Assembly: GCF_005491205.1 (NCBI RefSeq)
Contig: NZ_CP028035.1
Span: 1,054,001-1,118,000 of the forward strand
Direction of reading: 5' to 3'
Source: Nissabacter sp. SGAir0207
GTDB lineage: Bacteria > Pseudomonadota > Gammaproteobacteria > Enterobacterales > Enterobacteriaceae
Length of the DNA stretch: 64,000 nucleotides
The first letter of the stretch is position 1. Each line of letters starts with the position of its first letter. This document shows, piece after piece, positions 1 to 10,560 of this stretch. A program made the position numbers and the translations under genes. Below the pieces are notes generated by a model. That model saw only the letters and a program-made list of their open reading frames with translations. It was not told the origin of the DNA and did not search any database.

Positions 1-2
1 AC

Positions 3-1307
<1,305 letters not shown>

Positions 1308-1317
1308 CAGTGCTCCT

Positions 1318-1365
1318 ATCGTTTTTATCGATGTTAGCCCACTTTGTCCTATCACCGAAAGCGAT
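1318..1365. promoter_or_regulatory. two LysR-type T-N11-A boxes between regulator and PACE gene
   Basis: Two dyads of the LysR type lie in the divergent intergenic region: ATCGTTTTTATCGAT at 1318-1332 and ATCACCGAAAGCGAT at 1351-1365. Both have the T-N11-A arrangement with mirrored ends (ATCG/CGAT and ATC/GAT), and their centres are 33 bp apart, about three helical turns. The first overlaps the ribosome-binding region of the regulator, which fits autorepression. Assignment rests on pattern and position only. Confidence 0.4.
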
Positions 1366-1399
1366 GATGATGGCGTTCCACGACCAAGAGAGGCTGACC

Positions 1400-1855
1400 A
1401 TGAAACCTAAATCCCTGCGTACACGTATTGTCCATGCCATTGGCTTTGAGGTGCTGGCTATCCTGCTGGTTTCACCGCTGGCGGCGTGGATCATGGGGCG
1501 ACCCCTGTGGCAGATGGGAACGGTAGCAATTGTCCTGTCGCTGATTGCCCTGCTGTGGAATATTAGTTACAACACACTTTTTGACCGCTGCTGGCCGCCG
1601 CAGCGGGTGGCCCGTACCCTGTGGGTGAGGGTGGGGCACGCGCTGGGCTTTGAAGGGGGCTTCATTTTGATTGCGCTGCCCGTCACCGCCTGGATCCTCA
1701 ATGTGTCGCTGTGGCAGGCCCTGATGCTGGAGGTCGCCTTTTTCCTATTTTTTCTGCCCTACACCGTGGCCTACAACGGGTTGTTCGATTTTCTCCACGC
1801 GCGGTTGCACCGCCGGGCGCAAAAACAGCACGCGCGCCTCTCCTCGCGCGGCTGA
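1400..1855 (+). CDS. PACE-family (AceI-like) proton-coupled efflux protein
   Basis: A 151-residue inner-membrane protein with four predicted transmembrane helices arranged as two repeats of the bacterial transmembrane pair (BTP) domain. The first repeat opens RIVHAIGFEVLAILLVSPLAAW and carries a glutamate (Glu17) in helix 1, at the place of the essential Glu15 of AceI. The second repeat, around residues 80-140, begins with the similar RVGHALGFEGGF. Members of this family export biocides such as chlorhexidine and dyes, and probably short diamines naturally. The ATG at 1400 is chosen over an upstream in-frame codon because it has a purine-rich site (AGAGG) and matches the normal family length of about 145 residues. 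The divergent LysR gene is its probable regulator. Confidence 0.85.
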   Translation: MKPKSLRTRIVHAIGFEVLAILLVSPLAAWIMGRPLWQMGTVAIVLSLIALLWNISYNTLFDRCWPPQRVARTLWVRVGHALGFEGGFILIALPVTAWILNVSLWQALMLEVAFFLFFLPYTVAYNGLFDFLHARLHRRAQKQHARLSSRG

Positions 1856-1900
1856 AATTGGGGTATGTTCCGGCATCAGCCTGAACACCTGGAGAGCCAC

Positions 1901-2599
1901 ATGAGAACCCTGGGATTACTTGGCGGCATGAGTTGGGAGTCCACCGTGCCGTACTATCGCCTGATCAACCAACAGGTGAAAGCCGAGCTGGGCGGGCTGC
2001 ACTCCGCCCAACTGATCCTCTACAGCGTCGATTTCCAGCAGATTGAGCAGATGCAGGCGCAGGGGGAGTGGCAGCGCGCCGGGCAGGTGCTGGGCGAGGC
2101 CGCCGCCGCCCTGAAGCGCGCGGGCGCGGAGGCGGTGGTGCTCTGTACCAACACCATGCACAAGGTAGCCGATGAGATTGAGCGTCTCGGCGGCCTGCCG
2201 CTGCTGCACATCGCCGACGCCACCGGGCAGGCGGTGCAGGCGCAGGGCATCCAGCGGGTGGCGCTGCTGGGCACCCGCTTCACTATGGAGGAGCCGTTCT
2301 ACAAGGCGCGGCTGGCGGAGCGCTTTGGCCTCGAGGTGGTGGTGCCGGAAGAAGCGGATCGTGAAACCGTGCACCGCATCATCTATCAGGAGCTGTGCCT
2401 CGGTATCATCAATGACGCCTCGCGCGCCGCCTATCAGGCAATTATTCGCAAGCTGGAGGCGCAGGGCGTCGGTGGCATCATCCTCGGCTGTACCGAAATT
2501 GCGCTGCTGGTGGGCGCGCAGGATGCGCAGGTGCCGGTGTTTGATACCACGGCGCTGCATGCCGCCGCTGCGGTGCGTTATGCACTCGGCGGGGAGTGA
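1901..2599 (+). CDS. aspartate/glutamate racemase family protein (YgeA-like)
   Basis: A 232-residue cytosolic amino-acid racemase of the Asp/Glu/hydantoin superfamily. The N-terminal motif GLLGGMSWEST and the two catalytic cysteines in CTNTMH (Cys82) and GCTEI (Cys197) are intact, so a two-base, cofactor-free racemisation is expected. YgeA of E. coli, a close family member, has broad amino-acid racemase activity; the substrate here cannot be told from sequence. The start at 1901 has GGAGAG 5 bp upstream; a longer in-frame start at 1865 has no such site. The gene stands alone between the PACE gene and glk, both on the same strand; about 240 bp with a CRP-like site separate it from glk. Confidence 0.85.
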   Translation: MRTLGLLGGMSWESTVPYYRLINQQVKAELGGLHSAQLILYSVDFQQIEQMQAQGEWQRAGQVLGEAAAALKRAGAEAVVLCTNTMHKVADEIERLGGLPLLHIADATGQAVQAQGIQRVALLGTRFTMEEPFYKARLAERFGLEVVVPEEADRETVHRIIYQELCLGIINDASRAAYQAIIRKLEAQGVGGIILGCTEIALLVGAQDAQVPVFDTTALHAAAAVRYALGGE

Positions 2600-2722
2600 T
2601 TGCTGGAATCGGAATCCTCGTCTTTCCGTAGGAAAAAGAAGCCCCTATTATTTTGCACGCCGTGCCAGTGCGGTGGGGGCTGGATAATTTATCATCGGCA
2701 AACGAAAGTCCCGGCTTATTTT

Positions 2723-2738
2723 TGTGATCAAGATCACT
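2723..2738 (+). promoter_or_regulatory. candidate CRP-cAMP site upstream of glk
   Basis: TGTGATCAAGATCACT fits the CRP consensus TGTGA-N6-TCACA with one mismatch. It lies about 100 bp before the glk start codon, in the only intergenic region between the racemase gene and glk. Position is suitable for control of glk, but no clear core promoter was assigned. Confidence 0.5.
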
Positions 2739-2836
2739 AAAAAGCGGGAGGCCGGTGTATCGGCATTGTTGTTTTGCAGGGGGAAATTTACAGTGTGCGC
2801 AGCCAATAACATTCCTTTTCGTGGAGAAGTACCTCA

Positions 2837-3829
2837 ATGAACAAATATTCCCTGGTGGGCGATGTGGGAGGCACCAATGCCCGTCTGGCGCTCTGCGCGC
2901 TGGACAGCGGCGAGATCTCCCAGGCCAAGACCTTCTCCGGTCTGGAATTTGAGAGCCTGGAGGCCGTGGTTCGGCATTACCTGGCGGAGCACCCGGAAGC
3001 GGTGGTGGAGGATGGCTGCATCGCCATTGCCTGCCCGATCACCGGTGACTGGGTGGCGATGACCAACCACACCTGGGCATTTTCCATTGCGGAGATGAAG
3101 CAGAACCTCGGCTTCAGCCACCTGGAGATCATCAACGACTTCACGGCGGTCTCCATGGCGATCCCGATGCTGGGCGAGCAGGATGTATTGCAGTTTGGCG
3201 GCAAAAAGGCGCAGGCCGGTAAACCGGTCGCGGTCTACGGCGCGGGCACCGGGCTGGGCGTGGCGCACTTGGTGCAGGCTGGCAACTGCTGGGTGAGCCT
3301 GCCGGGCGAGGGCGGCCACGTTGACTTCGCGCCAAACAGCGTGGAGGAGGACATTATTCTGATGCAATTGCGCGGCGAGCTGGGGCACGTCTCCGCCGAG
3401 CGCATCCTTTCCGGGCCGGGGCTGGTGAACCTCTACCGCGCCATCGTCAAGGCGGATGAGCGCCTGCCGGAGAACCTGCAACCGAAGGATGTCACCGAAC
3501 GCGCGCTGGCAGACAGCTGCATTGATTGCCGCCGGGCGCTGTCGCTGTTCTGCGTCATCATGGGCCGTTTTGGCGGCAACCTGGCGCTGAACCTCGGCAC
3601 CTTTGGCGGCGTCTACATCGCTGGTGGCATCGTCCCGCGCTTCCTGGAGTTCTTCAAGGCGTCCGGCTTCCGCGCCGCCTTTGAGGACAAGGGCCGCTTC
3701 AAGGACTATCTGGCGGACATCCCGGTCTACATGATCACCCACGACCAGCCGGGCCTGCTGGGCGCCGGAGCCTACCTGCGCCAGTCGCTGGGCATGCGGT
3801 TGCAGCCCCTGCAAGCTGAGTCAGCCTAA
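2837..3829 (+). CDS. glk: glucokinase
   Basis: A 330-residue ROK/hexokinase-fold enzyme phosphorylating free glucose to glucose-6-phosphate with ATP. The phosphate-binding motif [13 protein letters not shown] lies at residues 9-21, the glucose-site segment EGGHVDFAP near 160, and the second phosphate/adenosine motif [13 protein letters not shown] near 260. Length and sequence match the E. coli type (321 residues) with a slightly longer C terminus. The ATG is preceded by GGAG in the leader (GTGGAGAAGTACCTCA). It is followed directly by an intrinsic terminator, so it appears to be transcribed alone. Glk serves glucose released inside the cell, since PTS glucose enters already phosphorylated. 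Confidence 0.97.
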   Translation: MNKYSLVGDVGGTNARLALCALDSGEISQAKTFSGLEFESLEAVVRHYLAEHPEAVVEDGCIAIACPITGDWVAMTNHTWAFSIAEMKQNLGFSHLEIINDFTAVSMAIPMLGEQDVLQFGGKKAQAGKPVAVYGAGTGLGVAHLVQAGNCWVSLPGEGGHVDFAPNSVEEDIILMQLRGELGHVSAERILSGPGLVNLYRAIVKADERLPENLQPKDVTERALADSCIDCRRALSLFCVIMGRFGGNLALNLGTFGGVYIAGGIVPRFLEFFKASGFRAAFEDKGRFKDYLADIPVYMITHDQPGLLGAGAYLRQSLGMRLQPLQAESA

Positions 3830-3843
3830 ATCGCGTAAGGCAT

Positions 3844-3875
3844 AAAAAAGCCGGTCATGATGACCGGCTTTTTTT
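3844..3875. terminator. bidirectional intrinsic terminator between glk and the TerD-vWA gene
   Basis: The stem GCCGGTCA/TGACCGGC is flanked by A-runs on the left and T-runs on the right, so it can terminate both glk (+) and the convergent TerD-vWA gene (-). Confidence 0.9.
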
Positions 3876-3886
3876 ATCGGCGGCGG

Positions 3887-5134
3887 CTAGCGCAAAATGC
3901 CCAGCCGACGCGCCTCCATTGACCACTGCGCAAACTCCGTCAGCAGCAGGTCGTAGAGCTGGCCGTCATCCATCCGGGCAAAATCATCAATGGCGAAAAA
4001 GTCACTGTTATCGACACGGCGATCGGTGAAGTCGTCCAGCTGCTCCAAAATGCCGTAGTTCTGGCCGCCAAGGCCGACGAACTTCCAGAAGATTGGGTAG
4101 TGGGCGGAGCGGCGGATTGCCTCCTTGATGGCGCGGGTCTTGCTGATGCCGCCATCGGTAATAAAGACGATGTAGGCCGGGCAGTCACTCCCTTTGAAAG
4201 TATCTATGATCTCCTCCATCACCGGCGGCTCATTGTTGACGCCGCCGAGGCCGGGCAGGATCTCGCCCATGCGGCGCTTGCCGATGCCCTGGATCATGTG
4301 GATATAGCCATCGAGGTTATCGAGAGTGACGTCCGGGTATTTCTGGTGGCGCTCGCCGAATCCCCACAGCTCCATGCTGCCATCGTCGTCAAACTGCGCC
4401 GCCAGCACGGCAATGCGATCCAGAATCGCCTGCACATTCCCCTTCCTGAATTGCTGGGTCATCGAGCCGGAGGCGTCCAGCACAAAGGCGACTTTGGCCT
4501 GCATATCCTGCAAGCGGTGCTTGGTCAGACTGACCGTCGCCTTTTTCGCCAGGCTCACCAGCCGGGGCGCGTGCTGCGCCAGCCGCTTCTCCAGATCCAC
4601 CACGCCGCGCGTGGCCGCTGGCGGAGGGGCCGCCTGATCCACCTCGACGCCAAAGTGGGTGGCCAGCGGCTCCAGCCCGCCATTGAACCCTTGCCCCAGC
4701 GCGCGCAGCTTCCAGCCGCCTTGATAGCGGTAGATCTCCGCCAGAATCAGCGCCTTTTCGCTCCGCTGTTGCAACGGCGGGGCAAAGCGGGCGTGGCCGC
4801 CGATCTCCAGCGTCAGGTTGGTCAGTTGGGAAAAGGTATCCGGCCCGTCAATCACCAGCGTCAGGGCAATTTTGCTCACGCCAGCATCCACCTGGCGCAG
4901 ATCGACGGTAAACCGCGCCTGCTCTGGGGCCGTCTCCAGCACCACGCTGCGGTTGGGCGTGGCGGGCTGGTTGAAGAAGATGAAATCGCTGTCGCCGCGC
5001 ACCCGCTGGTGGGCATCCAGCATAAAGGCCGAGGGGTCCAGCTCGCTGCGGAAGGCGGGCATCCGCTGGTAATTCAGCGTCAGGCACAACGTGGGGTCAG
5101 TTAACGGGATATTTTGTCCGGCAGTCAGTTCCAT
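3887..5134 (-). CDS. TerD-domain plus von Willebrand factor A domain protein (TerF-like)
   Basis: A 415-residue protein with an N-terminal TerD-like domain (about residues 1-165, with the conserved region [27 protein letters not shown]) and a C-terminal vWA domain from about residue 212. The metal-ion-dependent adhesion site begins DASGSM (Asp220) and continues with a later FITDGG segment. This architecture is that of TerF and related proteins of tellurite-resistance/stress gene clusters, thought to bind Ca2+ and build protein assemblies. Here no terZABCDE genes are nearby, so tellurite resistance should not be assumed. The ATG at 5134 has AAGGA upstream and starts at the usual MELTAGQN of TerD; a longer start at 5167 is less likely. 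Confidence 0.8.
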   Translation of the reverse strand: MELTAGQNIPLTDPTLCLTLNYQRMPAFRSELDPSAFMLDAHQRVRGDSDFIFFNQPATPNRSVVLETAPEQARFTVDLRQVDAGVSKIALTLVIDGPDTFSQLTNLTLEIGGHARFAPPLQQRSEKALILAEIYRYQGGWKLRALGQGFNGGLEPLATHFGVEVDQAAPPPAATRGVVDLEKRLAQHAPRLVSLAKKATVSLTKHRLQDMQAKVAFVLDASGSMTQQFRKGNVQAILDRIAVLAAQFDDDGSMELWGFGERHQKYPDVTLDNLDGYIHMIQGIGKRRMGEILPGLGGVNNEPPVMEEIIDTFKGSDCPAYIVFITDGGISKTRAIKEAIRRSAHYPIFWKFVGLGGQNYGILEQLDDFTDRRVDNSDFFAIDDFARMDDGQLYDLLLTEFAQWSMEARRLGILR

Positions 5135-5220
5135 GCTCAATCCTTGGGTGCTGTGTGGAAAGGTCAAGCCAAAGGGAGATTTTTGTCAGGGCAGCGGGGG
5201 AATTGCAAGGCGGGGCGAAA

Positions 5221-5248
5221 TAAAAACCGCCCATCAAAGGATGGGCGG
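5221..5248 (-). terminator. intrinsic terminator of the yhjX-like gene
   Basis: On the minus strand CCGCCCATC-CTTT-GATGGGCGG forms a 9-bp stem followed by TTTTTA, just after the stop codon of the OFA transporter gene. Confidence 0.85.
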
Positions 5249-5257
5249 CGGGGTGAC

Positions 5258-6475
5258 TCAGGCGTGCTGCCGGGAGGGCAGGGCGCGCGTGGCCGGTTCG
5301 GTTTTCGGTGGCTTGATCAGCAGCGTCACCAGCAGCGAGAGCAGCGACATCACGCCAATCACCATAAAGGTGGTGTGGTAGCCGCCGAAGTGGGCGGCGA
5401 TAAAGGCACCGGCCAGCGCGCCGATGCCGAAGCCTTGATAGACCAGCCCGTAGTTCTTGCTGTGGTTGCGCAGCCCGAAAAAGTCACCAACGATAGCCGG
5501 GAAGACGGTGATGTTGCCGCCAAAGCAGAAAGCGATGATGCTGACGCAGACGAAGAACAGCATCGGCGTGAGGCTCATAAAGCTCAGGGTGCTCACGGCC
5601 AGCAGCGTCATCAGTAGGGTGAAGCTGATGACGCGCATCCGGCCCACCTTGTCTGAGAGCGCGCCCAAGATGATGCGCCCGGCGGTGTTGAAGATGGCGA
5701 TGGCGGAGACCGTGTTGGCCGCGGTGGCCAGATCCATCCCGGCCAGCCGCACGCCAATATCCTTCACGATGCCAATCAGGTAGAGGCCGCCCATGCAGGC
5801 GGTGAAGAAGATCATAAACAGCAGCCAGGCCTCTTTGGTCGCCAGCATCTCGCGCACGCTGAAGTCACGCCCCAGCCCACTGGCCTGCACCGGTTGGCCC
5901 GCTGGCACTTTCTTCTCTTTCAACAGCAACGAACCGGCTGCCACCAGCGCCATCACAATCAGGCCCCAGTAGAGGAACGCTTGTGAGACGCCATGCTCGG
6001 CAATCAGGGCGGCGTTGACATACTTGAACAGCAGGCTGCCGGTGCCGAACGCGCCGACCGAGATGCCAGAGATCAGCCCCTTGCGCTCCGGGAACCACTT
6101 GATCAGGTTGGAGAGGGTAGTGATGTAGGCGGTGCCGTCCGCAAAGCCGACCACCACACCGGCCAGCAGGTAGAGCTGCGTCAGCGAGGTGGCGTGCGAA
6201 CTGGCGATCAGGCCGCAGCCGAGCAGCACCCCGGCCAGCAGGGTCAGGCGGCGGATGCCGAGGCGCTCCTGCAAGCGGCCGGCGAACAGCGTGGCCAGCG
6301 CCAGCGAGAAGCTGGTGATGGAGAAGGTGGTCGCCACATCGCCCAGCGCCCAGCCGAACGTCTCCACCAGCGGTTGGTTAAACAGGCTCCAGGTGTAGAT
6401 GGTGCCCAGCCCCATCTGTACCACGATGGTGCCCAAAACAATCAAACCACGATTTACCGGTTTACTGCTGTTCAT
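5258..6475 (-). CDS. yhjX: OFA-family MFS transporter, YhjX-like (probable pyruvate transporter)
   Basis: A 405-residue, 12-helix major facilitator protein of the oxalate/formate antiporter family. The family signature WSLFN in helix 1, LQERLGIRRLT between helices 2 and 3, and the central KWFPERKGLISG segment closely match E. coli YhjX. In E. coli, yhjX is the main target of the YpdA/YpdB (PyrSR) two-component system, responds to external pyruvate and has been linked to pyruvate uptake. Here the gene is immediately downstream of ypdB on the same strand, with a YpdB-type direct repeat in the gap, supporting this assignment over a generic OFA antiporter. The start has GGGAGG 5 bp upstream. Substrate is inferred from regulation, not shown. 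Confidence 0.8.
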   Translation of the reverse strand: MNSSKPVNRGLIVLGTIVVQMGLGTIYTWSLFNQPLVETFGWALGDVATTFSITSFSLALATLFAGRLQERLGIRRLTLLAGVLLGCGLIASSHATSLTQLYLLAGVVVGFADGTAYITTLSNLIKWFPERKGLISGISVGAFGTGSLLFKYVNAALIAEHGVSQAFLYWGLIVMALVAAGSLLLKEKKVPAGQPVQASGLGRDFSVREMLATKEAWLLFMIFFTACMGGLYLIGIVKDIGVRLAGMDLATAANTVSAIAIFNTAGRIILGALSDKVGRMRVISFTLLMTLLAVSTLSFMSLTPMLFFVCVSIIAFCFGGNITVFPAIVGDFFGLRNHSKNYGLVYQGFGIGALAGAFIAAHFGGYHTTFMVIGVMSLLSLLVTLLIKPPKTEPATRALPSRQHA

Positions 6476-6570
6476 GCCGGCCTCCCGTTACTGCGCCGAA
6501 GGCCCCTCCGGGGCCAAAATTAACAGACCGTTGGCCGCGCTCGGCGCCTGTTGGTCTGCCCACTGAGGCC

Positions 6571-6576
6571 AGTATA
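6571..6576 (-). promoter_or_regulatory. candidate -10 element of the yhjX promoter
   Basis: TATACT on the minus strand lies 33 bp downstream of the proximal YpdB repeat. The hexamer at the -35 spacing (ATCACT) is poor, as expected for an activator-dependent promoter with the activator bound just upstream. Confidence 0.45.
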
Positions 6577-6609
6577 GGGGCGGCTTTTCAAGCAGTGATC
6601 GAATCGGGA

Positions 6610-6640
6610 ATGAGATGCCTCCGGGGCGGAATGAAATGCA
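6610..6640 (-). promoter_or_regulatory. YpdB-type operator (tandem repeat with 11-bp spacer) upstream of yhjX
   Basis: Reading the minus strand, TGCATTTCAT (6640-6631) is followed by exactly 11 bp and then GGCATCTCAT (6619-6610). The motif described for E. coli YpdB at the yhjX promoter is two GGCATTTCAT repeats separated by 11 bp, so each repeat differs at one base only. It sits 135 bp before the yhjX start and abuts the ypdB stop codon at 6642. Spacing, orientation and neighbour all agree. Confidence 0.85.
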
Positions 6641-6641
6641 C

Positions 6642-7376
6642 CTAGATGCGCATCAACTGCCGGAAAGCCTTCACCTTGCTGCGGCTGACCGGCACTTCAA
6701 ACGGCAAATCGCTCAGGCGCAGGATGTAGGTGTTGTTGAACCAGGGCACAATTTCGCGGATTTTACCGAGGTTGACGCAGTAGGAGCGGTGGCAGCGGAA
6801 GAAGAACTCCTCCGGCAGGCGGCTGCAAAACTCGGTGATGTTCATCGGCATGGTGAACACCTCACGCCGGGTAAACACCTGCGTCACCTTCTCCTGCGCG
6901 GCGGCGTAGTAGATCTCGTTGATGTCGGTGACGATGATCCGCTCATCCTTGATCAGGTTGATGCTGTGGCTGCTGCGCGCCGGGGAGGGGTGGTCGCCCA
7001 CGGGCTGGCGGTCGCGCCGGTGATGCGCCTCCAGCTTCTGCAACATGGTGACGATGCGCGCCTCGTGGTAGGGCTTCAGGATGTAGTCGAACGCCTCAAT
7101 CTCAAACGCCTCGGCGGCGTGCTCCTTGTAGGCGGTGATAAAGACGATATAGGGGCGGTGGGCGAACTTGCTCAGGTTCTGCGCCAGCAGCACCCCATCC
7201 AGCGACGGGATGTTGATATCGAGGAAAATGGCGTCCACCGGATTGCCCTGCAAATACTTCAGCACGTCCAGCCCGTCATCGAAACAGCCTGCCAGCTCAA
7301 TGTCGCTGTGGGCGTTAATCAGGTACTTCAGCTCCTCCTGAGCCAAAAACTCATCCTCAACAATAATGGCTTTCAC
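6642..7376 (-). CDS. ypdB: LytTR-family response regulator YpdB (PyrR)
   Basis: A 244-residue response regulator, the same length as E. coli YpdB. The receiver domain (about 1-120) has the acidic pair Glu7-Asp8 and phosphoacceptor Asp53 in AIFLDINIP; the LytTR DNA-binding domain fills about residues 140-240 with the characteristic FFRCHRSYCVNLGKI. A GTG at 7376 is the start: it is preceded by a strong GGGGAGAGG site, and the product then begins KAIIVEDE as in the family. Longer in-frame starts would run back into ypdA. The gene lies 25 bp after ypdA, so the pair is one operon. With YpdA it senses pyruvate and activates yhjX, whose gene and operator lie next downstream. Confidence 0.95.
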   Translation of the reverse strand: MKAIIVEDEFLAQEELKYLINAHSDIELAGCFDDGLDVLKYLQGNPVDAIFLDINIPSLDGVLLAQNLSKFAHRPYIVFITAYKEHAAEAFEIEAFDYILKPYHEARIVTMLQKLEAHHRRDRQPVGDHPSPARSSHSINLIKDERIIVTDINEIYYAAAQEKVTQVFTRREVFTMPMNITEFCSRLPEEFFFRCHRSYCVNLGKIREIVPWFNNTYILRLSDLPFEVPVSRSKVKAFRQLMRI

Positions 7377-7401
7377 GGCCCTCTCCCCACTCAATGCGGC
7401 G

Positions 7402-9087
7402 TCAAACCAGAGCGGCGGGGTGCTTGCCACCCTCTCTGGGAATAAAGAATGCGATCTCGGTGCCCGGCTCCAGCCGACGGATGTGCAACCCCTCGCCATA
7501 CATCAGCGACACCCGGTGGTGCACATTCAGCAGGCCAATCTTATTGCCGGGCATCTCATTGCGCGCCACCCGCTCAATCACCTCTGGGTGGATGCCGTTG
7601 CCGGTATCCTGCACCGCGATGCGGATGCGGTCACCGGCGTGCTTGACGCTGATCGACACCACGCCCTTGCCGCGGCAGGGCTGGATGCCGTGCACAATGG
7701 CATTCTCCACCAGCGGCTGGATCAGCAGGCTCGGGATCGGCACCGCGATCTCCTCATCCACGTCATACAGCACCGTCAGCTTGCTGCCGAAGCGCGCCTG
7801 CTCAATGGCAATGTAGTCCTGCACCTGATGCAGCTCCTTGCGCAGGTCAATCAGCTCGTCGTTCAGCTCGAGGTTGTAGCGCAGGTAACGCGACAGGTTA
7901 ATGATCAACTGGCGCGCGGTGTCCGGGTTGAGGCGGATCGAGGAGGAGATGGCGTTCAGCGCGTTGAACAGGAAGTGCGGGTTGATCTTGCTCTGCAACG
8001 CGCGCATCTCCGCCTTGTTCGCCATCTCGCGTAGCTGTTCGGTGCGCGACACCTCCATCTGGGTGGAGATCATCTGCGACAGCCCGACCGCCATCACCTT
8101 CAGCGAGTAGGTGATCTTGTGGGCGCGGCAGTAGTAGATCTTCAGGGAGCCGGTGACCTCGCCCTTTTCCCACAACGGAATGATGATCAGCGAGTGGATC
8201 TGCGGGGTGCGGTGCATCTCATCGTTGTTTTTGATGGTGATCTTGCCACGCCGCAGCGTCTCCTTGGTCATGTCGCTGATGATCTCATGGCCAATGTTGT
8301 ACTGGTCAGCGCCGGTGCCGACGTAGGCCAGCACGTTTTTGGTGTCGGTGATTGCCACGGCGTCCGCCTTGATGTCGCCACGGATGATGTCGCAGATGGT
8401 GGTGAGTGAGGCGTGGTTGATGTTGCGGAAGTAGGGCAGCGTCTTGTTGGCGATGTCCAGCGCCAGCTTGGCCTGCCGCGCGGCGATCACCTCCTTCTCA
8501 TCCTCCACGCTCTGCACCAGCAGCACAATCAGGCCGATGCAGGTGGCACCGAGGATCATTGGCACGGCGATGCGCGAGACAATCTCCAGCCCCAGCGACA
8601 GCGGGCTGGCCCACAGTACCACCAGCAGCATGGTCAGGGACTCGCACACCATGCCGGCGGCAATCCCGACGCTCCAGCGCCGCGGCTTGTCAACGCGCTG
8701 GTGGATCCAGCCCGACATCAGCCCGGCCACCACGCTGGTGATCAGGCAGGGCACGGCGGTGATGCCGTGCACGTCAATGGCGTAGCGGTGGATGCCGGCG
8801 ATCAGGCCGGTGATGATGCCGACCCACGGGCCGAACAGGATGCCGCCAGACATCACGGCAATCACCCGCACGTTGACCAGCGACCCCTCGACATTGATGC
8901 CGGAGTAGGTGCTGAACAGCGCGAACAGGGAGAAGATGGCGGTTACCGCCGCCCGTTCACGCGGCGTGTGCTGCTCTTTTTGCAACAACTGGCGGAAGGC
9001 GCGGGTGCGGGTCAAAAAGAAGAGGCAGATCAACATCAGGGCGGCGCGATCAAACACCGCCAGCAACATCTCAAACATGGAGTGCAC
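7402..9087 (-). CDS. ypdA: LytS-type sensor histidine kinase YpdA (PyrS)
   Basis: A 561-residue membrane histidine kinase (E. coli YpdA has 565). The N-terminal 5TM-LytS domain (residues ~5-190) includes the conserved [19 protein letters not shown] and IAGIHRY segments. A GAF domain follows (~215-345), then the His_kinase domain with phosphoacceptor His371 in [14 protein letters not shown], and a HATPase with N-box [10 protein letters not shown] and G-box DTGNGI near the end. YpdA is a pyruvate sensor. The GTG at 9087 is preferred over the longer ATG at 9135: it has AGGGAAG upstream, aligns with the E. coli N terminus, and the longer version would start inside the preceding terminator region. 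It is followed closely by ypdB. Confidence 0.95.
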   Translation of the reverse strand: MHSMFEMLLAVFDRAALMLICLFFLTRTRAFRQLLQKEQHTPRERAAVTAIFSLFALFSTYSGINVEGSLVNVRVIAVMSGGILFGPWVGIITGLIAGIHRYAIDVHGITAVPCLITSVVAGLMSGWIHQRVDKPRRWSVGIAAGMVCESLTMLLVVLWASPLSLGLEIVSRIAVPMILGATCIGLIVLLVQSVEDEKEVIAARQAKLALDIANKTLPYFRNINHASLTTICDIIRGDIKADAVAITDTKNVLAYVGTGADQYNIGHEIISDMTKETLRRGKITIKNNDEMHRTPQIHSLIIIPLWEKGEVTGSLKIYYCRAHKITYSLKVMAVGLSQMISTQMEVSRTEQLREMANKAEMRALQSKINPHFLFNALNAISSSIRLNPDTARQLIINLSRYLRYNLELNDELIDLRKELHQVQDYIAIEQARFGSKLTVLYDVDEEIAVPIPSLLIQPLVENAIVHGIQPCRGKGVVSISVKHAGDRIRIAVQDTGNGIHPEVIERVARNEMPGNKIGLLNVHHRVSLMYGEGLHIRRLEPGTEIAFFIPREGGKHPAALV

Positions 9088-9120
9088 GACAGCTTCCCTG
9101 TGCGATGACAAGCAGCCACT

Positions 9121-9157
9121 ATAAAGAAAAGCCACCGGCGGCGCCAGCGCCGGTGGC
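9121..9157 (-). terminator. intrinsic terminator of the DUF1479 gene
   Basis: On the minus strand a perfect 10-bp stem GCCACCGGCG/CGCCGGTGGC with a 7-nt loop is followed by TTTTCTTTAT. It ends DUF1479 transcription only ~35 bp before ypdA; TATAGT (9123-9118) at its tail could be the -10 of a ypdA promoter. Confidence 0.8.
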
Positions 9158-9163
9158 GGGGGG

Positions 9164-10408
9164 CTATGCCAGACCGAGCTGGCGGCGGCCGCGCGGCGTC
9201 AGCGTCTCCTCGGTGGCGCGATCCTGGAAATCAACCTCAAAGTCATCGGCAGCGAAGTCCGGCGGCGAGCGGCCATCGAGGAAACTGGCCGCCTGTCCCG
9301 ACAGGTAGGCGGCGTTCTTCTCACACCAGGGGGCGGCGGCGATGTACATCACATTGCTGTCAAACTCGCCGTGGTGCTCATTCTCCACCGCGTGCACCAC
9401 GTCGCAGTGCCAGAACACCGTGTCGCCCGGCTCCAGATCCGGGATCGGCGACAGCGCCTCCAGCAGCAGCGGGTGCCACTTCTCCGACACCGACAGCGCG
9501 CGGCCGGGCGCGGCGTCGCACAGTTCATCCTCCGGCACGTCATCCTGCAGGGCGCGCAGCAGGATGTAGGCCATCGCATTGGCAATCGGGATCAGGTTAA
9601 GGGTACCGGCATGGGTGCGCTGTGGCGTCAGGGCCGTCCAACCCTGAAAAGTGCGGAACATGGAGCAGACAGCCGGCGAGGGGAACTCGCGCACCTCGGT
9701 ACGCCCCTCGGCGGCAAAGGGATCGTAGGCGCGCCAGTCGCCGCTGAACAGGTGGCGGTAGACGTGGCGGAACCCCTCATCCAGCCAGCGCTCCAGCGAT
9801 CCGCCATCCACATGCGGCGACAGGCCGAGGGAGGAGGAGCGCGGCGGCCGGCGGCGGGTGCGGTCAGCGTAACTCACCACCCGCCCGGCATCGAAGTGCT
9901 GCGTGCCGTGGCTCTCTGACTGCCACAGCCGGTTGAGGAACACCTGCACTGCCTCCATCCGCTCATGCTGTCGCGCCTCAACCTGCGGGCGTGACCAGTA
10001 GATGCCATAGATTTGCGGCTTGCTGGCGGCCAGGGTGCCGAAGTAGTTGTCCTCCGCCGCCTGTTTCAGCCGCTCGACAAAGTTGTTCTGCTCCAGATAG
10101 TCGCCGATCATCTGGTTCCAGCGGCGCGCCTTCTCCTGCGGGAAAACGCCACGGATGGCGCAGGCCCCGCGCTGGCGGATCAGGGCTTTCTGCTGCTCGC
10201 TGACGCGGCCATGCAGGATATCGTCGGCATCCAGTTGCGGCACCGGGTTCTCGCCGCGCGCCAGCTCAGCGCGGATGGCCGCCACCTGGGCGGCGACATC
10301 CTGCTCGACCTGGCGGAAAACCTCCGCATAATCAGGCAGATCGCGCCGCAGTTGCTGTTTGACTTTGCGGATCGCCTCGGGAATGTTATCAATGGTCAAC
10401 GCCGTCAT
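9164..10408 (-). CDS. ybiU: DUF1479 family protein (YbiU-like)
   Basis: A 414-residue soluble protein of the DUF1479/YbiU family (E. coli YbiU is 421). The fold is related to Fe(II)/2-oxoglutarate oxygenases. A plausible metal-site pattern is visible: HVDGG ([16 protein letters not shown]) and a distal [11 protein letters not shown], giving the H-x-D...H triad. No substrate is established. The start has GGAGAGAAG 4 bp upstream and gives the conserved N terminus. The gene has its own terminator and is divergent from the GNAT gene, so it is probably a single transcription unit. Confidence 0.85.
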   Translation of the reverse strand: MTALTIDNIPEAIRKVKQQLRRDLPDYAEVFRQVEQDVAAQVAAIRAELARGENPVPQLDADDILHGRVSEQQKALIRQRGACAIRGVFPQEKARRWNQMIGDYLEQNNFVERLKQAAEDNYFGTLAASKPQIYGIYWSRPQVEARQHERMEAVQVFLNRLWQSESHGTQHFDAGRVVSYADRTRRRPPRSSSLGLSPHVDGGSLERWLDEGFRHVYRHLFSGDWRAYDPFAAEGRTEVREFPSPAVCSMFRTFQGWTALTPQRTHAGTLNLIPIANAMAYILLRALQDDVPEDELCDAAPGRALSVSEKWHPLLLEALSPIPDLEPGDTVFWHCDVVHAVENEHHGEFDSNVMYIAAAPWCEKNAAYLSGQAASFLDGRSPPDFAADDFEVDFQDRATEETLTPRGRRQLGLA

Positions 10409-10560
10409 AGGCTTCTCTCCAGCCGGTAAAAAGGGGAATAGTTGTTGCTCAGACGTTAACCATTATGGAGAGAAGGCCGGCCGAAGAAAAGGAATAACCT
10501 TTCGTTCGAAAGTATAAATTCTTCATTTGAAGATCTGTGTCACGTAATCTGGAGAACCCG

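Noticed and set aside
2834..3814. Long minus-strand open frame opposite glk
   Set aside because: Fully antisense to a clear glucokinase; no ribosome site or domain.
4100..5104. Long + strand open frame opposite the TerD-vWA gene
   Set aside because: It mirrors the real minus-strand gene, has no recognisable family and is typical of antisense frames in GC-rich DNA.
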